A DNA stretch of 40,662 nt from positions 1 through 40,662 of the forward strand of contig JBOFEG010000037.1 in assembly GCA_051647685.1 (NCBI GenBank). The letters are read 5' to 3'. A program made the position numbers and the translations under genes. The number at the start of each line of letters is the position of its first letter. Position 1 is the first letter of the stretch. The notes beneath the pieces were generated by a model. The model saw only the letters and a program-made list of their open reading frames with translations. It made no database searches and was not told the DNA's origin. Below, piece by piece: positions 1 to 9,792 of this stretch. The stretch comes from CALTSX01 sp051647685. GTDB taxonomy: Bacteria; Chlamydiota; Chlamydiia; Chlamydiales; CALTSX01.

Positions 1-1361
1 ATTATCTTTCTTGTGAAGAATTTGTAAAAGAATTAACAGATCCCTTACATTATTTTTCTTCAAAACAATATCAAGATTTAAAAACTGAATTAGATTCAAA
101 TCTTAGCAATGTAGTTAGTAAGTGCAACCAAACGCAAAATAGTGTTTCTGAAAAAAAAAATAAATTTTTTAGGAAACTAAATGAGGTAAAACCTAGTTTA
201 AACATACATCTAAAACAAAGTAAATGTGGGTTAGATAAATTTAGAAAAATTATTTCAGAAGGCAAGAGTTTCTATTCAAGAATTGAAAATGACATCAAAA
301 ATCATAAACGGGTAATTAAAGACTATACATGGTTTTATAGCCCAGATATTACTACTATTTCTTCAGAAATAATTTTACCATTTAATCTTATAGAAAAAAA
401 ATTACTCCAAATAGCGCATGAAATAAGTCATGAAGTTGAGAATATCTTACTTTCAAAAATTGAAGTGTTTAAACAAAAAATCAATGGCTATCTAGATGAC
501 CTCAAAGAAGTTACAAAAAAAATAGATCATTTAAAATTTAAAAACCGAAAAAGGGAATGTGTTGAAGAACGTTTAACAATAAAAGTAGATTCTACAAAAG
601 CAACAACTTATAAAACTACAAAACCAGAAAAAGAAAATAAATTGATAGATGAGTTAAGTCAAAGAAAATCCGAGTTAAGAAGAGCTATTGAAAACACAAT
701 AGATTCTCACATAAGTTTTTTAGATAGAACATATAGTCTTTTAAAAGAAGACTATATGTCAGCATTAATAGAGAAAAATAAAATAAATTTATCTGTACTT
801 CTTATAAATACAAAATCGCATTTAGATAGCTACGATGCTAAATTTCCTAAGCAAGAAAAAAGAGATCTTGAGAATCTAATTAAAGAGATAAATACTCTTA
901 CAAATATTGATGATTTAATTAATAGGTCGCGTTTCAAGTATCAAGGGGAATTGCGAAAGTGTGATACTCTACTAAAAAAGACTTCAGAGTTAATAGAAAA
1001 AACAATAAAAAAATTAGAAGAACTAGAATCTCTATCTAATAATAGTCATTTAACAAATAAATACAAAGTTCCATTAATAGAAGATAGTAATTCGTTACAG
1101 TTAACGAATTCTAAATTAAAATCTTCTTGCAATAAATTAATTTATTTTAAAAAAGAATTATCAGTATACAATTCATTATTAAGATCTTTACGTTTAAATA
1201 TAGAAAAAAGTGCTGAAGAAAAAGAATACGATGAATTGTCGTTTGTTTATAATAAAAGTTATAGTGAGTTAAACTATTCTAAAAAAATAATAGATATATC
1301 CAAGATCTGTTATGAAATTAATTCGGTTTATTCTAACTCAAAAGGATTATTTTTTATATAA
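1..1361 (+). CDS. Coiled-coil protein of unknown function, 5' end outside the window
   Basis: The reading frame that ends with TAA at 1359-1361 is open without a stop back to base 3, giving 452 visible codons, so the gene begins left of the window. A GTG at 465 lies in this frame but is internal, and no start codon with a ribosome binding site is seen there. The product is Lys/Glu/Asn/Ser-rich and looks almost wholly alpha-helical, with long charged heptad-like stretches (for example around the codons at 620-760 and 950-1030). No signal peptide or hydrophobic segment is visible in this part. I do not recognise a family. Large coiled-coil proteins of this composition are common in chlamydial accessory regions and are often suspected secreted effectors, but that is only inference. 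A strong terminator follows at 1387-1430. Confidence 0.8.
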   Translation, partial: YLSCEEFVKELTDPLHYFSSKQYQDLKTELDSNLSNVVSKCNQTQNSVSEKKNKFFRKLNEVKPSLNIHLKQSKCGLDKFRKIISEGKSFYSRIENDIKNHKRVIKDYTWFYSPDITTISSEIILPFNLIEKKLLQIAHEISHEVENILLSKIEVFKQKINGYLDDLKEVTKKIDHLKFKNRKRECVEERLTIKVDSTKATTYKTTKPEKENKLIDELSQRKSELRRAIENTIDSHISFLDRTYSLLKEDYMSALIEKNKINLSVLLINTKSHLDSYDAKFPKQEKRDLENLIKEINTLTNIDDLINRSRFKYQGELRKCDTLLKKTSELIEKTIKKLEELESLSNNSHLTNKYKVPLIEDSNSLQLTNSKLKSSCNKLIYFKKELSVYNSLLRSLRLNIEKSAEEKEYDELSFVYNKSYSELNYSKKIIDISKICYEINSVYSNSKGLFFI

Positions 1362-1386
1362 AATGAAGTGAAATTTAAACCTTTGT

Positions 1387-1430
1387 AAACCTTTCCATCA
1401 TACCAATGATTGAAAGGTTTTTTTTCTTTT
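1387..1430 (+). terminator. Rho-independent terminator of the coiled-coil gene
   Basis: A perfect 9-bp stem (AAACCTTTC at 1387-1395 with GAAAGGTTT at 1412-1420) continues after one mismatch with four more pairs (1397-1400 with 1407-1410) around a 6-nt loop. A T-rich tract runs from 1418 to 1430. It starts 26 bases after the stop codon. Confidence 0.85.
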
Positions 1431-1677
1431 ACATAGTTGCCCGTTCTATTATTTCTTAAAACTAATCCATTTTCCCTATAAAGATGGGGTAGTTTTTAAT
1501 GATTATATTACCTGTATAACTTATTGATAATTAATAGGTTATTTTTATTTAGCTATAAGTATCTGATAGTCAATGGATTCGTAAGTTTTTTAAAATTATT
1601 ATAATTAATTAAATAAGGAATTTTAATTAAAAATATGTTATAATAATTGAATTACAAACCAATAATACTACGAATAT
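1431..1677 (+). promoter_or_regulatory. Intergenic region with an extended -10 promoter for the TraB/GumN-like gene
   Basis: The gap between the terminator and the next start is very AT-rich and contains no gene that I can see. TGTTATAAT at 1636-1644 is a perfect extended -10 (TGnTATAAT). It lies 33 bases before the ATG at 1678; I see no good -35. A second TATAAT lies at 1600-1605. The leader between promoter and ATG has no Shine-Dalgarno sequence. Confidence 0.5.
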
Positions 1678-2829
1678 ATGACTATTAATATAATAAAAAA
1701 ATGGGAAAACATTGGTAAAAACTATTTAGACTTAAATTTAGAATATACACAAGATTTTTCCCAAAAAATTACTTTGAATCAAGCCCTTCATAAATCAATA
1801 GAACTATTGCCTAATGAAATCGAAGACGTTGGGGGAGTATTTCAAGCTTTTTATGAGATTGAAGAAAGAATCTTAGACAAACCTTTCAAGTTCCAGGCTA
1901 AAAATCCTGCTCACGATGCTCACTCTGATTTAAAAAAAGAGATTGCCAATAGATTAGCTAAAAAATATTCTTATCAAGAATTATCAGCATATTATTTAGA
2001 GTTTTCCAAAAAACAAGAACAAGGATCTTTAGATTTAGCTACTGTAAAAAAAATAGATATTGCTACAAGAAAGTTATTAGAATTAACATATAACCTTTTG
2101 TATCAGAAGGAAGTACGAGATATTACTAATAATCGAGGAATAGCTTATAAGATTGAAAATGAAAAAGAATGTTCTTCTTATCTCATAGGCACTCTTCATC
2201 TTCCTAACCTTTTAAGGGGATCTAAACTTTCGGAGATAATCAAAAACTCTTCTCAGTTTTTTTGGGAATCGGAAAAAGAAGAAGAATTAGTTTTGCTTCC
2301 AGAAGAAAAAATAGATGAATCGCAGTTGGATCTTGCCCTTGCCAAAATCGCATTTATTCAAAAAATTCCTATTCATGCTCTTGAGACAATAGAAGAACTT
2401 TCAATTACTTTTAATAATGCAGATGAAGAGTATTCTTCTCTGAGCATGGAAGATAAACAAAAAAAGAGCGATTTAGAGTATAACAAAATAGAGAAATTAG
2501 CCTTAATCGAAGAATATAAAAAATTTAAATCTACTCCTACGTTGCTTAGATTAGAAACATTAAATGCTTGGAGAAAGGGCGATTCTAAAACAATACAAAA
2601 TATTGTAAAAATACAAAAAGCTGCAGGTATTTTATCACCTCAATCTGAAATAATCAGGAGAGAAGCAAAACAAAGAAATAAAAACTGGTTAAAAAAGCAC
2701 AATCTCGTAAACAAATTACTAGATGCGGAAAAACCTATTTCCATAGTTGTTGGGCTTTTTCACTTATTTGGCAAATCAGGATTGCTAAAAGCTTTTGAAG
2801 ATCAGGGGTTAAAAATACAACAAATCTAA
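1678..2829 (+). CDS. TraB/PrgY/GumN-family protein with an extra N-terminal region
   Basis: This 383-residue protein carries hallmarks of the TraB/PrgY/GumN superfamily (the fold shared with Tiki-type putative metalloproteases). It has a GTLH motif at 171-174, an ETIEEL motif at 236-241, an RNKNW segment at 333-337 and a C-terminal GLFHLFGKSGLL motif at 359-370, in the order expected for the family. The family core begins only at about residue 155. The first ~150 residues are a charged, probably helical extension with no visible signal peptide, although bacterial GumN proteins are often exported. The start is the first ATG after an extended -10, without a Shine-Dalgarno sequence. It lies in an accessory block between two terminator/promoter-bounded genes and appears monocistronic. 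Family membership is well supported. Proteolytic activity and substrate are unknown. Confidence 0.8.
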   Translation: MTINIIKKWENIGKNYLDLNLEYTQDFSQKITLNQALHKSIELLPNEIEDVGGVFQAFYEIEERILDKPFKFQAKNPAHDAHSDLKKEIANRLAKKYSYQELSAYYLEFSKKQEQGSLDLATVKKIDIATRKLLELTYNLLYQKEVRDITNNRGIAYKIENEKECSSYLIGTLHLPNLLRGSKLSEIIKNSSQFFWESEKEEELVLLPEEKIDESQLDLALAKIAFIQKIPIHALETIEELSITFNNADEEYSSLSMEDKQKKSDLEYNKIEKLALIEEYKKFKSTPTLLRLETLNAWRKGDSKTIQNIVKIQKAAGILSPQSEIIRREAKQRNKNWLKKHNLVNKLLDAEKPISIVVGLFHLFGKSGLLKAFEDQGLKIQQI

Positions 2830-2924
2830 TAAATGCAACATAACTATAATTATCAGACGTAATTTAAGTTGAAGTATTAAGCCTTTTTAGACCTCCTCTA
2901 CTTAAAATGTATTTAACTATAAAT

Positions 2925-3206
2925 TTATTTCATTTCTTTCAATATTTTTACGATCTCAGTCATTCTCATAGATTGAGCCGATTCTAATAACGTAGAAGGC
3001 CAAGGCCTTAGGTATTCCAGTTCTTTTTCATGAGAAACAACTCCTAACTTGTTCACCATCAACTGGTTAATCAATTGTAAGGCTCGAGGTTCATTTCCTA
3101 TCATGATATTTGACAAAATTTTTTTATAAAAAACTTTTTGGCTATTTATACTTAAAGAGTTATGGATATTAGAGCTATTTGAAGCTAAATCATTTTTAAT
3201 TGACAT
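2925..3206 (-). CDS. Small hypothetical protein, weakly ankyrin-like C-terminus
   Basis: A 93-residue ORF starts with ATG at 3206 and is divergent from the 714-residue gene across an 85-bp AT-rich spacer. No export signal or hydrophobic segment is seen. The last ~25 residues (STLLESAQSMRMTEIVKILK) resemble the helix-turn-helix of one ankyrin repeat, so it could be a small adaptor or a remnant of an ankyrin protein; one degenerate repeat is not proof. Only a weak GAG lies upstream of the start. Evidence that it is a real gene is the divergent extended -10 at 3270-3278 and the lack of a competing ORF on the other strand. Confidence 0.5.
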   Translation of the reverse strand: MSIKNDLASNSSNIHNSLSINSQKVFYKKILSNIMIGNEPRALQLINQLMVNKLGVVSHEKELEYLRPWPSTLLESAQSMRMTEIVKILKEMK

Positions 3207-3291
3207 ACTTACTCGTTAGTTAATATTTTAATTTGTTTATAATAAATAATGTGTTATAATTTATATATTATTATACCATATAATTTTAATT
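3207..3291. promoter_or_regulatory. Divergent promoter region between two accessory genes
   Basis: On the plus strand TTGTTT (3233-3238), a 16-bp spacer and TGTTATAAT (3252-3260) form an extended -10 promoter 31 bases before the ATG at 3292. On the minus strand TGGTATAAT (3278 to 3270) is another extended -10, for the gene starting at 3206. The two promoters interleave, so firing may be mutually exclusive. Neither leader has a clear Shine-Dalgarno site. Confidence 0.5.
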
Positions 3292-5436
3292 ATGAATAGG
3301 TTAGTTTCTAAAATATTTAGTATCCACGATGTATATTCTACTATAGTAGGATCTACACAACCTATTTTTGACGGAATAGCTCATTCTATACAAAAAATTT
3401 CCAATTCTATTTGGAATTCTAGGGGTATGGAGATGGCTTCAAAAAAAATAACTGGAGTTATTAGTCAATCTACACTGGTTCAAAGTGGATTGCAAAAAAC
3501 AGTTGATATTTTATCAAAGTCGAAAAATCGTTTTACTTTTAAAATAAAAGTTGATTTACTTAATCAAGATCCTAGGATAAAGCGACTTAAAGATACAATT
3601 CATGACCTAGAAAATAAGATTCAAGCTACTTATTGTAAAGTATTCAAAAAACCCATTTTTATGGATAAAATGGAGTTTTCAATTGAAGATTATCAAGTAA
3701 TAACTAGTCATTTTCAAAAATTTCTTAATGAAAATAATACGGGTACATACAGTAATTCTTTTCCGGCCATAAACATAGAAAGCATTATTGATTTTATAGA
3801 AAATGATACTATACCTGATTCTCAATCGCTAAAAGAAGAAATCATTACAAGTATCGAGAACTTATCCCCTGTTTTTATTGAATCAAGCAATTCTTCCGAA
3901 AATGAACTAATTATAGAGGCCATACAAGCTTTTCAAAATTGCTATTTTTTATTTTTATCTAAAGAATTATTGCGAAAATTCGAGAAAGGAGAAATATATA
4001 AAGATGATCTTTTAATCATTTTAGGAAATTATAAAACATCTCCTATTACTAGTGTAATTAATGATGCTACTATAGAAAATATTGCAGAAGTTTGTGCTGG
4101 TACAATTGGAGAAGTAATTACAGAAAGTTCTTTCGCAGCGTCCTTACATAAACAAATAGACAAACGAGTTTTAGGACCAATTTTATCAATTTCGCCTTTT
4201 CATTCGTTACTCGGTAGATTTTCATCTTATTTAGGAGTTACTCTAGCATCTTACATAGGGATTAAAGCATTAGGATCGCAAGAATCTTTAAAAGATTATG
4301 TCCATAATATGACTTGGGCCACTATTGCATCTATGATTACAGAGTATGGATTGGAAATGTCTGAAATATCTGATCCCGCTTGTGCATTTCTATTTCCTCT
4401 GATTGCATCCTCTGTTGCATACAATTTTGCTTCACTATATAAGCCTCTTCTGAAAACAGAATATCTTGCACACACTTTATCACAAAATTATCCGTTTATT
4501 GTTGAAGGTGCCGAAAATCTTGTACATATTGAACCCATCAGACAAAAAATTGATAATCAAGCTGATTTAGAAATAAAAAAAATTTTAGAAAAAAATATAA
4601 CTAATCTGATAACAGATTATTTTTTAGATGTAAACTCTTATCAACATGAAATTTTTAACGCTATTCCATCTAGTGATGAATATGAAAATTTTCCAATGAA
4701 TTATATAATAACCAATTTCACGAAAAATGTTTGCTCTGAAGATTGTGTTTTAGCGTTTAAAAATTTACTTCTACAAAGTCTTACTTTAAAACAAACTAAA
4801 ACAATCTCAAATACTATTATAAAAAAAGCACTTGCTGTATTTTTTGCAGAATTTTCTAAATTTTATTTTGAATTACTAAATAATGAAACTTTACTAAAAG
4901 ATTTTTACGCAAAACGCTTAGAGATTTTAAGAGCTTCCTCTAATTTATCTGATAATAGTGATTTAAACAAAATGCCAGATACAAAAGATATTATACTTAA
5001 ATTAGTAGTTACTATTAATCCTTTATATAAAAATTCGTTAGTACTTTCACTTCTCTTTACAAAAGTAGATGAATTGCTCCCAATTTCTTTATTTCAAGAT
5101 TTGTCCAAAACGTTAGAAAAATCATTGGAATCTACAATACACCCCTTTGCAAATGTGGATCCTTTATTTTTAGAAGTAATCATTAAATCATTTATAATAA
5201 CTACAGTTTTAGAAAAGAAGCATCTACTTACACAAGCAATTGATATTGTTAATACTGACGTACTTATTTTTCAAAATACATTGAAATTGATTGATTCTTT
5301 GATACATCTAAATCTTGTTGGCCAACATGATAAGAAAAAGCAACCGTTGCTAGGAAATATTATATACAAACTCATTCATCAAGAGATGAATACAGCCATC
5401 CAGTCAGTCCCCAAAATTATCGAACAATCGGCATAA
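3292..5436 (+). CDS. Large hypothetical protein with a central hydrophobic region
   Basis: A 714-residue protein I do not recognise. The N-terminal ~250 residues are polar and helical with no signal peptide. A central region of about residues 290-385 contains several moderately hydrophobic stretches (around LGPILSISPFHSLLGRF and CAFLFPLIASSVAYNF) that could be membrane-associated. The C-terminal half is again helical and Leu/Ile/Asn-rich. The arrangement of a mid-protein hydrophobic lobe without a signal peptide is compatible with a type III secreted membrane-associated protein, but no Inc-type bilobed hairpin is clear. It has its own extended -10 promoter and no Shine-Dalgarno sequence. Its codon use and AT-richness match the neighbouring accessory genes. 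Confidence 0.75.
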   Translation: MNRLVSKIFSIHDVYSTIVGSTQPIFDGIAHSIQKISNSIWNSRGMEMASKKITGVISQSTLVQSGLQKTVDILSKSKNRFTFKIKVDLLNQDPRIKRLKDTIHDLENKIQATYCKVFKKPIFMDKMEFSIEDYQVITSHFQKFLNENNTGTYSNSFPAINIESIIDFIENDTIPDSQSLKEEIITSIENLSPVFIESSNSSENELIIEAIQAFQNCYFLFLSKELLRKFEKGEIYKDDLLIILGNYKTSPITSVINDATIENIAEVCAGTIGEVITESSFAASLHKQIDKRVLGPILSISPFHSLLGRFSSYLGVTLASYIGIKALGSQESLKDYVHNMTWATIASMITEYGLEMSEISDPACAFLFPLIASSVAYNFASLYKPLLKTEYLAHTLSQNYPFIVEGAENLVHIEPIRQKIDNQADLEIKKILEKNITNLITDYFLDVNSYQHEIFNAIPSSDEYENFPMNYIITNFTKNVCSEDCVLAFKNLLLQSLTLKQTKTISNTIIKKALAVFFAEFSKFYFELLNNETLLKDFYAKRLEILRASSNLSDNSDLNKMPDTKDIILKLVVTINPLYKNSLVLSLLFTKVDELLPISLFQDLSKTLEKSLESTIHPFANVDPLFLEVIIKSFIITTVLEKKHLLTQAIDIVNTDVLIFQNTLKLIDSLIHLNLVGQHDKKKQPLLGNIIYKLIHQEMNTAIQSVPKIIEQSA

Positions 5437-5501
5437 AAATTTCTGGTAAGCTCTAAGCAGCCAGCAATTTCATTACGTTAAACCTCACACAAAAACTACT
5501 T

Positions 5502-7040
5502 TTAAGATATACTACATAATACTTCAGTATTTCTATGTGCAAGATGCATGTTTAGACTCTTATAGCCTTGTACATAATACTCTTTCAATTTGTCGATTAT
5601 ATTTTTATCTAAGGTAGCTTCGTCTTGTTTGTTTTTTTTCAGTAAACCTTCTATAGGTATTGTATCTGTAAAATTAGTTATTTTCTCAATTTTATCCCGT
5701 ATTAGAGCTATATCTGAAAGTGAAATTCTACCAAAAATTTTATAAATATAACCAAGGTAGACTTCTTCTAACCAGTGATCTCCTAAAGAATAGTGCTGTG
5801 CTGCAGTTACAACTAACTCTAATGGAAGATTTTCACATAAATCATCTTCGTTTTCTAAACAGTAGTTGTAGAAAGCAGAACGTGCAAAAGGTCCTCTAGA
5901 AATGGCCATACTGCTCAATGTTTTTATAAATCTGTTTGTTTTCGCAGCTTCTTCTTGTTTTAGTTGTGTTACTTCTTTTGAAACTCTATTCCCTAGTTTT
6001 TCGTGAGAAAAACCAAAATGTTCAATAAAAATTTTTATAAAAATTTCATAAGCAATTCTAGCTCTATCTATTTGATCCTCTTCAAACTCCTTAGAAACAA
6101 AGAGTGAAAAAGATTCCTTATCTATTGGCGAGGATCTACAAGACAGAGCTATTATTAGAAGCAAATCAGAAACAGAAAATTTACTAAGAGAATTCCTTAT
6201 ATATTCTAGTTGGTTTCTATTATTCAGATCCTTTTCTGAAAAAGGAAGACGCTCCATCTGAGCTTCTAAAGACTGTAATATAGAATATAATGCACCTTTA
6301 AACAAACACATGAATAATACTTGTTTTAAGAACAACTTCTTTTCTTGAAAATTAGTTTTTTGAGACACAGCATGTTGTAAAAATAATACAGAAATCCCAG
6401 GTTCACCTGTAGTTAGAGATATAGAAAGAGATTTTGTTATCAATTTATAAAACCTAGATTTTTTTGGAAGTAAATTTAGATCCCCTATTGCAGGAGTAGT
6501 AAATAAAATAGGGCTTTGTAATTGGAAAAATCCCTTTACCCCTTTCGAACAAACCAAATAATTAGAAAAATTATTGATAGGATTGCCCCTTAATCCCTCT
6601 TTTTCTTGGTCATATTTTTCAATATATTTTTTTAAAATAGCAAAGTAGACTTCGGAAATTTTTTTTGCATCTTCATAACATGGGATTGATTCTAATCGAG
6701 TTACAAAATTTTCTATAGTTTTTGAGGATCTTTGAAAACTACTCAGTTCTAGGGGTAGCTTTTTTAAAAAAAAATTTATCATTAAAACATCTAATATAAG
6801 TTTTTCATGAACAACCTCCCCCTTCTGATCTTTCCCCATTACATTTAAGTTCACAAGCCCATTAACATAGTTTAATTCACAGACTTTCAATGCTCCTGGG
6901 TCTAAAGGATTATGGATTTTTCCGTAGGTAAGAGACATAGAGTCAACGGATTGAGTCAGCTCTACTTTCATTTTTTTAGAATAAAGATTATCAGGTAAGG
7001 GATATCCGTCATAATAAAGAGACTTAAAAGAAATAGGCAT
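5502..7040 (-). CDS. Hypothetical protein of 512 residues
   Basis: The product is a soluble, mixed-composition protein of unknown family. No signal peptide, transmembrane segment or catalytic motif was recognised; the C-terminal half looks helical. I placed the start at the ATG at 7040 and not at the in-frame ATG four codons earlier (7052), because GGAG lies 6 bases before the 7040 ATG and overlaps the upstream ATG itself. The gene is divergent from the 874-residue gene (114-bp spacer to the 7052 ATG) and convergent with the 714-residue gene (65-bp spacer). It is one of the few accessory genes here with a recognisable ribosome binding site. Confidence 0.75.
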   Translation of the reverse strand: MPISFKSLYYDGYPLPDNLYSKKMKVELTQSVDSMSLTYGKIHNPLDPGALKVCELNYVNGLVNLNVMGKDQKGEVVHEKLILDVLMINFFLKKLPLELSSFQRSSKTIENFVTRLESIPCYEDAKKISEVYFAILKKYIEKYDQEKEGLRGNPINNFSNYLVCSKGVKGFFQLQSPILFTTPAIGDLNLLPKKSRFYKLITKSLSISLTTGEPGISVLFLQHAVSQKTNFQEKKLFLKQVLFMCLFKGALYSILQSLEAQMERLPFSEKDLNNRNQLEYIRNSLSKFSVSDLLLIIALSCRSSPIDKESFSLFVSKEFEEDQIDRARIAYEIFIKIFIEHFGFSHEKLGNRVSKEVTQLKQEEAAKTNRFIKTLSSMAISRGPFARSAFYNYCLENEDDLCENLPLELVVTAAQHYSLGDHWLEEVYLGYIYKIFGRISLSDIALIRDKIEKITNFTDTIPIEGLLKKNKQDEATLDKNIIDKLKEYYVQGYKSLNMHLAHRNTEVLCSIS

Positions 7041-7167
7041 TTTATACTCCATTAATTCAGAGTCACCATTATTAAATAATATTTAATTAATTTGAACTAA
7101 TTATTTTTACATTATCATAACTTTATTATTAACATTTATTAATGTATTTGTTATTATTCTCAATATT

Positions 7168-9792
7168 ATGATTAAATTTAGTACTGTAATAGATAATTTT
7201 GATAGAGTTTATAAAGCTAAGGCGCAGAAAGAAGAAAACCTTTTTTTGAATTCATCATTAGAAGTAATTGAATCTCCTTCTGAAAAAGCTACTTTTTCCG
7301 ATATTATGTTTGCTTTACAATTTCGGAAATGGGATGCCTCTTTAGACAATCTGAACCCCTCTCAAATTGCTAGATCTATAAAAAAAATTTCACTACAAGC
7401 AAAATTAATTTATGACAATGATCCCTTCCCGGCCAAACTTCCCTGTAAGTATGTAGAATTACTTCATAAATCTATTTGTGAAGGAAGTTTTTTAGATCAA
7501 GCGAAATTGGAAGAATATACAGAGGAAATTCGTAAATACTGCGAGATGCTTTATTTCTATAAGCTTTTGATTGAAGCTGAAGAAAATCTAGTTCGGCTCT
7601 CAGACTCAGACAACTTAAAACTTCCTCCGAATTTAGAAGAATTTAATAAATTTGCGGAAGACCTTTATCATAAAATTTTAGTTCTTGTGCAAACAAAAGA
7701 GTTTAGTTTTTTAACAAAAGCAAAATATAGCAATCCTTTATTATATTTGAGTGTTTTCATAGAAGTTGATGAGAAAAATATTCAAAAAACTTATCCAGAA
7801 ATTTTAAATATTTTACAATTAGCAGAGTTAACTTACAGTAAAAAACAATTAAACCCTACTAAGACAACTTTTACAGCAAATCAGTTGCGGGAAAAGTTTC
7901 TTTCTATTCTTAGTAATCCCACTTCTTCAAAAATTAAGCAAAAAAATTTTAAAGATAAATTTTTTTTTATGGCTGGATATAGTCAAAGTATTAGCCCTTC
8001 CTTTAATAATATAAACCAATATAAAGATGAGCTGAAATTAAAAATTTCTGACTTTGAAAAAGCGATTGCACAGTACGAAAAGGGACTGAAATTAGGCCAA
8101 AATAGCATCAATGTTTCAACTGAATATAAAATTGACTTTTCTAATGATGTACATCTCTTAAAATTGTGTTTAAAGCAAATGAAAAATTATTTAAATAAAG
8201 ATTGCATTCCTATGCTTTGTTTTCAGCAATTACCTTTCTTGAAAACACAACATGCTTATATAAAATCATTTAAAAAACTTATTACAATGTTAAAAATCGA
8301 AAAATTGAGTTCCTCCAATAATAGTTCTGTCAAAAGAAAAGACCGTATAAATAAGGAAGATGCTCGTAAGAAAATGATATTTCCTTTAGAATTTTCCGCA
8401 ATTGAGCAAAAAACAGTTCAAGAACACTTTCCGACACTTATTCAAGAACAAAATTGGACCGATAGCCAAGAAAAAATTTCTAGCTTAAAAAAAGAAGTTA
8501 TAGATGCTGAAAAGATTTACGCCTTATTGATGCTGGAATTAAGTAAAGTTCAATCAGTGAACTCATCCTTGAAGGAAAAAACATCCACGATTTCATCAAA
8601 TTATATAGACCTGCTTACATTACTCTCTGGAAATGAAAATCCATCATTGCCTTCTGCAGAGAAATTTAATCAAATAGGCATACCAGAATGTTTAACTCCG
8701 CTTTTTTCTAATAAAGAGATCAAACATATAGATAAACTTATTGTTAATTTTCAGAAGAAAACGGTACAAAACTTACAAACAAAAATAAAAGAGTATTCTG
8801 AGGAATATCTGAGATTACAGAGCAATAAGAAAGTTCCAATAAAAAGACCTAAAGCTATTTCTAAAGATTCTTTTGTTGCAAGTACTTCATCAAGAAAGGA
8901 TAAACCAGTAGAACCTCTAACCGTTGACGTTACAAAAGAGAAACCAATAGAAGTTTCGAGTGGAGCTATCCAGAAAACTAAGATAACAAAACCAGAAGTT
9001 ACTGTTATAAGTGCTGAAGAGAAAGAAGATATAGTCCCTGATCAAGAAGAAATAAAACCTTCGTTGACCCCTACAGAAGAAGCTTCAATGGAAGAAAACA
9101 TAGATAATGTGGATAAAGTAGATTTAGAAATGAAAAAAAAGAAGAAAGCTACTTCTAAAAGTAAGGTATTCCATCGTTCTGTCAGTCATGAATCCCCTAA
9201 AATCCTTGCAGATGTTATACAAATCAACTCGTTAAAAATGCTCCCATCAGTTACTGTCCGACAAAAAATACCAGCCATTTTTTATCACGAGCATGTAAAC
9301 CGATGGTTTACTTACGCTGATGAAGCGGTAGACGATCCTAAATATGCTGGGTTCAATGTAACGAACCAAGAAAAAAAGGAAAGGATTGCTTATCATGCCT
9401 TTCCCCAATTAATGGATTCATTACTAGAAACTAACTATTCGTTAAAAAAAATAGAAATAGATCCTAAACATGGCTATATTACAAGGTACGGGATACCTGG
9501 AACAATTGTACTCAATACAAAAAAACATTATGGTATTTTTGAATATACTATAAATGCTCGTCATATTTGTTTTCATCGATGTTTTAGTCGCAAAACTGAC
9601 AACTTTGAAAAGACAAAACCCTCAACTGTTTCAACAGATTCTCAACAGCAAACAAAAATAGAACATTTCTATTTTGGTAAAACTCCAGTTGAGTTGAATA
9701 CTAGACGAGAAATCGCTATAACGGATTATAAGACTAATGCAGAATTTACTATAGTTCATCCAGATGACTATTGGAAACTCCCAACAAAATAA
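7168..9792 (+). CDS. Large multidomain hypothetical protein with a linker and a C-terminal module
   Basis: An 874-residue protein in three visible parts. Residues 1 to about 550 are helical and charged, with no signal peptide. Residues ~550-670 form a low-complexity linker rich in Lys, Glu, Pro and Thr, ending in a run of lysines. Residues ~675-874 look like a globular His- and aromatic-rich domain. Its end, 839-871 (TPVELNT ... IVHPDDYWKL), resembles residues 49-82 of the broken gene at 15021-16963 (SPVKLDT ... IVSPENYWYL). I could not assign the C-terminal domain to a family. The helical body, disordered linker and compact C-terminal domain resemble a toxin or effector architecture, which is inference. 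No Shine-Dalgarno sequence precedes the ATG. Confidence 0.75.
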   Translation: MIKFSTVIDNFDRVYKAKAQKEENLFLNSSLEVIESPSEKATFSDIMFALQFRKWDASLDNLNPSQIARSIKKISLQAKLIYDNDPFPAKLPCKYVELLHKSICEGSFLDQAKLEEYTEEIRKYCEMLYFYKLLIEAEENLVRLSDSDNLKLPPNLEEFNKFAEDLYHKILVLVQTKEFSFLTKAKYSNPLLYLSVFIEVDEKNIQKTYPEILNILQLAELTYSKKQLNPTKTTFTANQLREKFLSILSNPTSSKIKQKNFKDKFFFMAGYSQSISPSFNNINQYKDELKLKISDFEKAIAQYEKGLKLGQNSINVSTEYKIDFSNDVHLLKLCLKQMKNYLNKDCIPMLCFQQLPFLKTQHAYIKSFKKLITMLKIEKLSSSNNSSVKRKDRINKEDARKKMIFPLEFSAIEQKTVQEHFPTLIQEQNWTDSQEKISSLKKEVIDAEKIYALLMLELSKVQSVNSSLKEKTSTISSNYIDLLTLLSGNENPSLPSAEKFNQIGIPECLTPLFSNKEIKHIDKLIVNFQKKTVQNLQTKIKEYSEEYLRLQSNKKVPIKRPKAISKDSFVASTSSRKDKPVEPLTVDVTKEKPIEVSSGAIQKTKITKPEVTVISAEEKEDIVPDQEEIKPSLTPTEEASMEENIDNVDKVDLEMKKKKKATSKSKVFHRSVSHESPKILADVIQINSLKMLPSVTVRQKIPAIFYHEHVNRWFTYADEAVDDPKYAGFNVTNQEKKERIAYHAFPQLMDSLLETNYSLKKIEIDPKHGYITRYGIPGTIVLNTKKHYGIFEYTINARHICFHRCFSRKTDNFEKTKPSTVSTDSQQQTKIEHFYFGKTPVELNTRREIAITDYKTNAEFTIVHPDDYWKLPTK

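Noticed and set aside
465..1361. A gene starting at the GTG at 465
   Set aside because: The same frame is open back to base 3 without a stop, and the GTG has no ribosome binding site, so the gene continues from outside the window.
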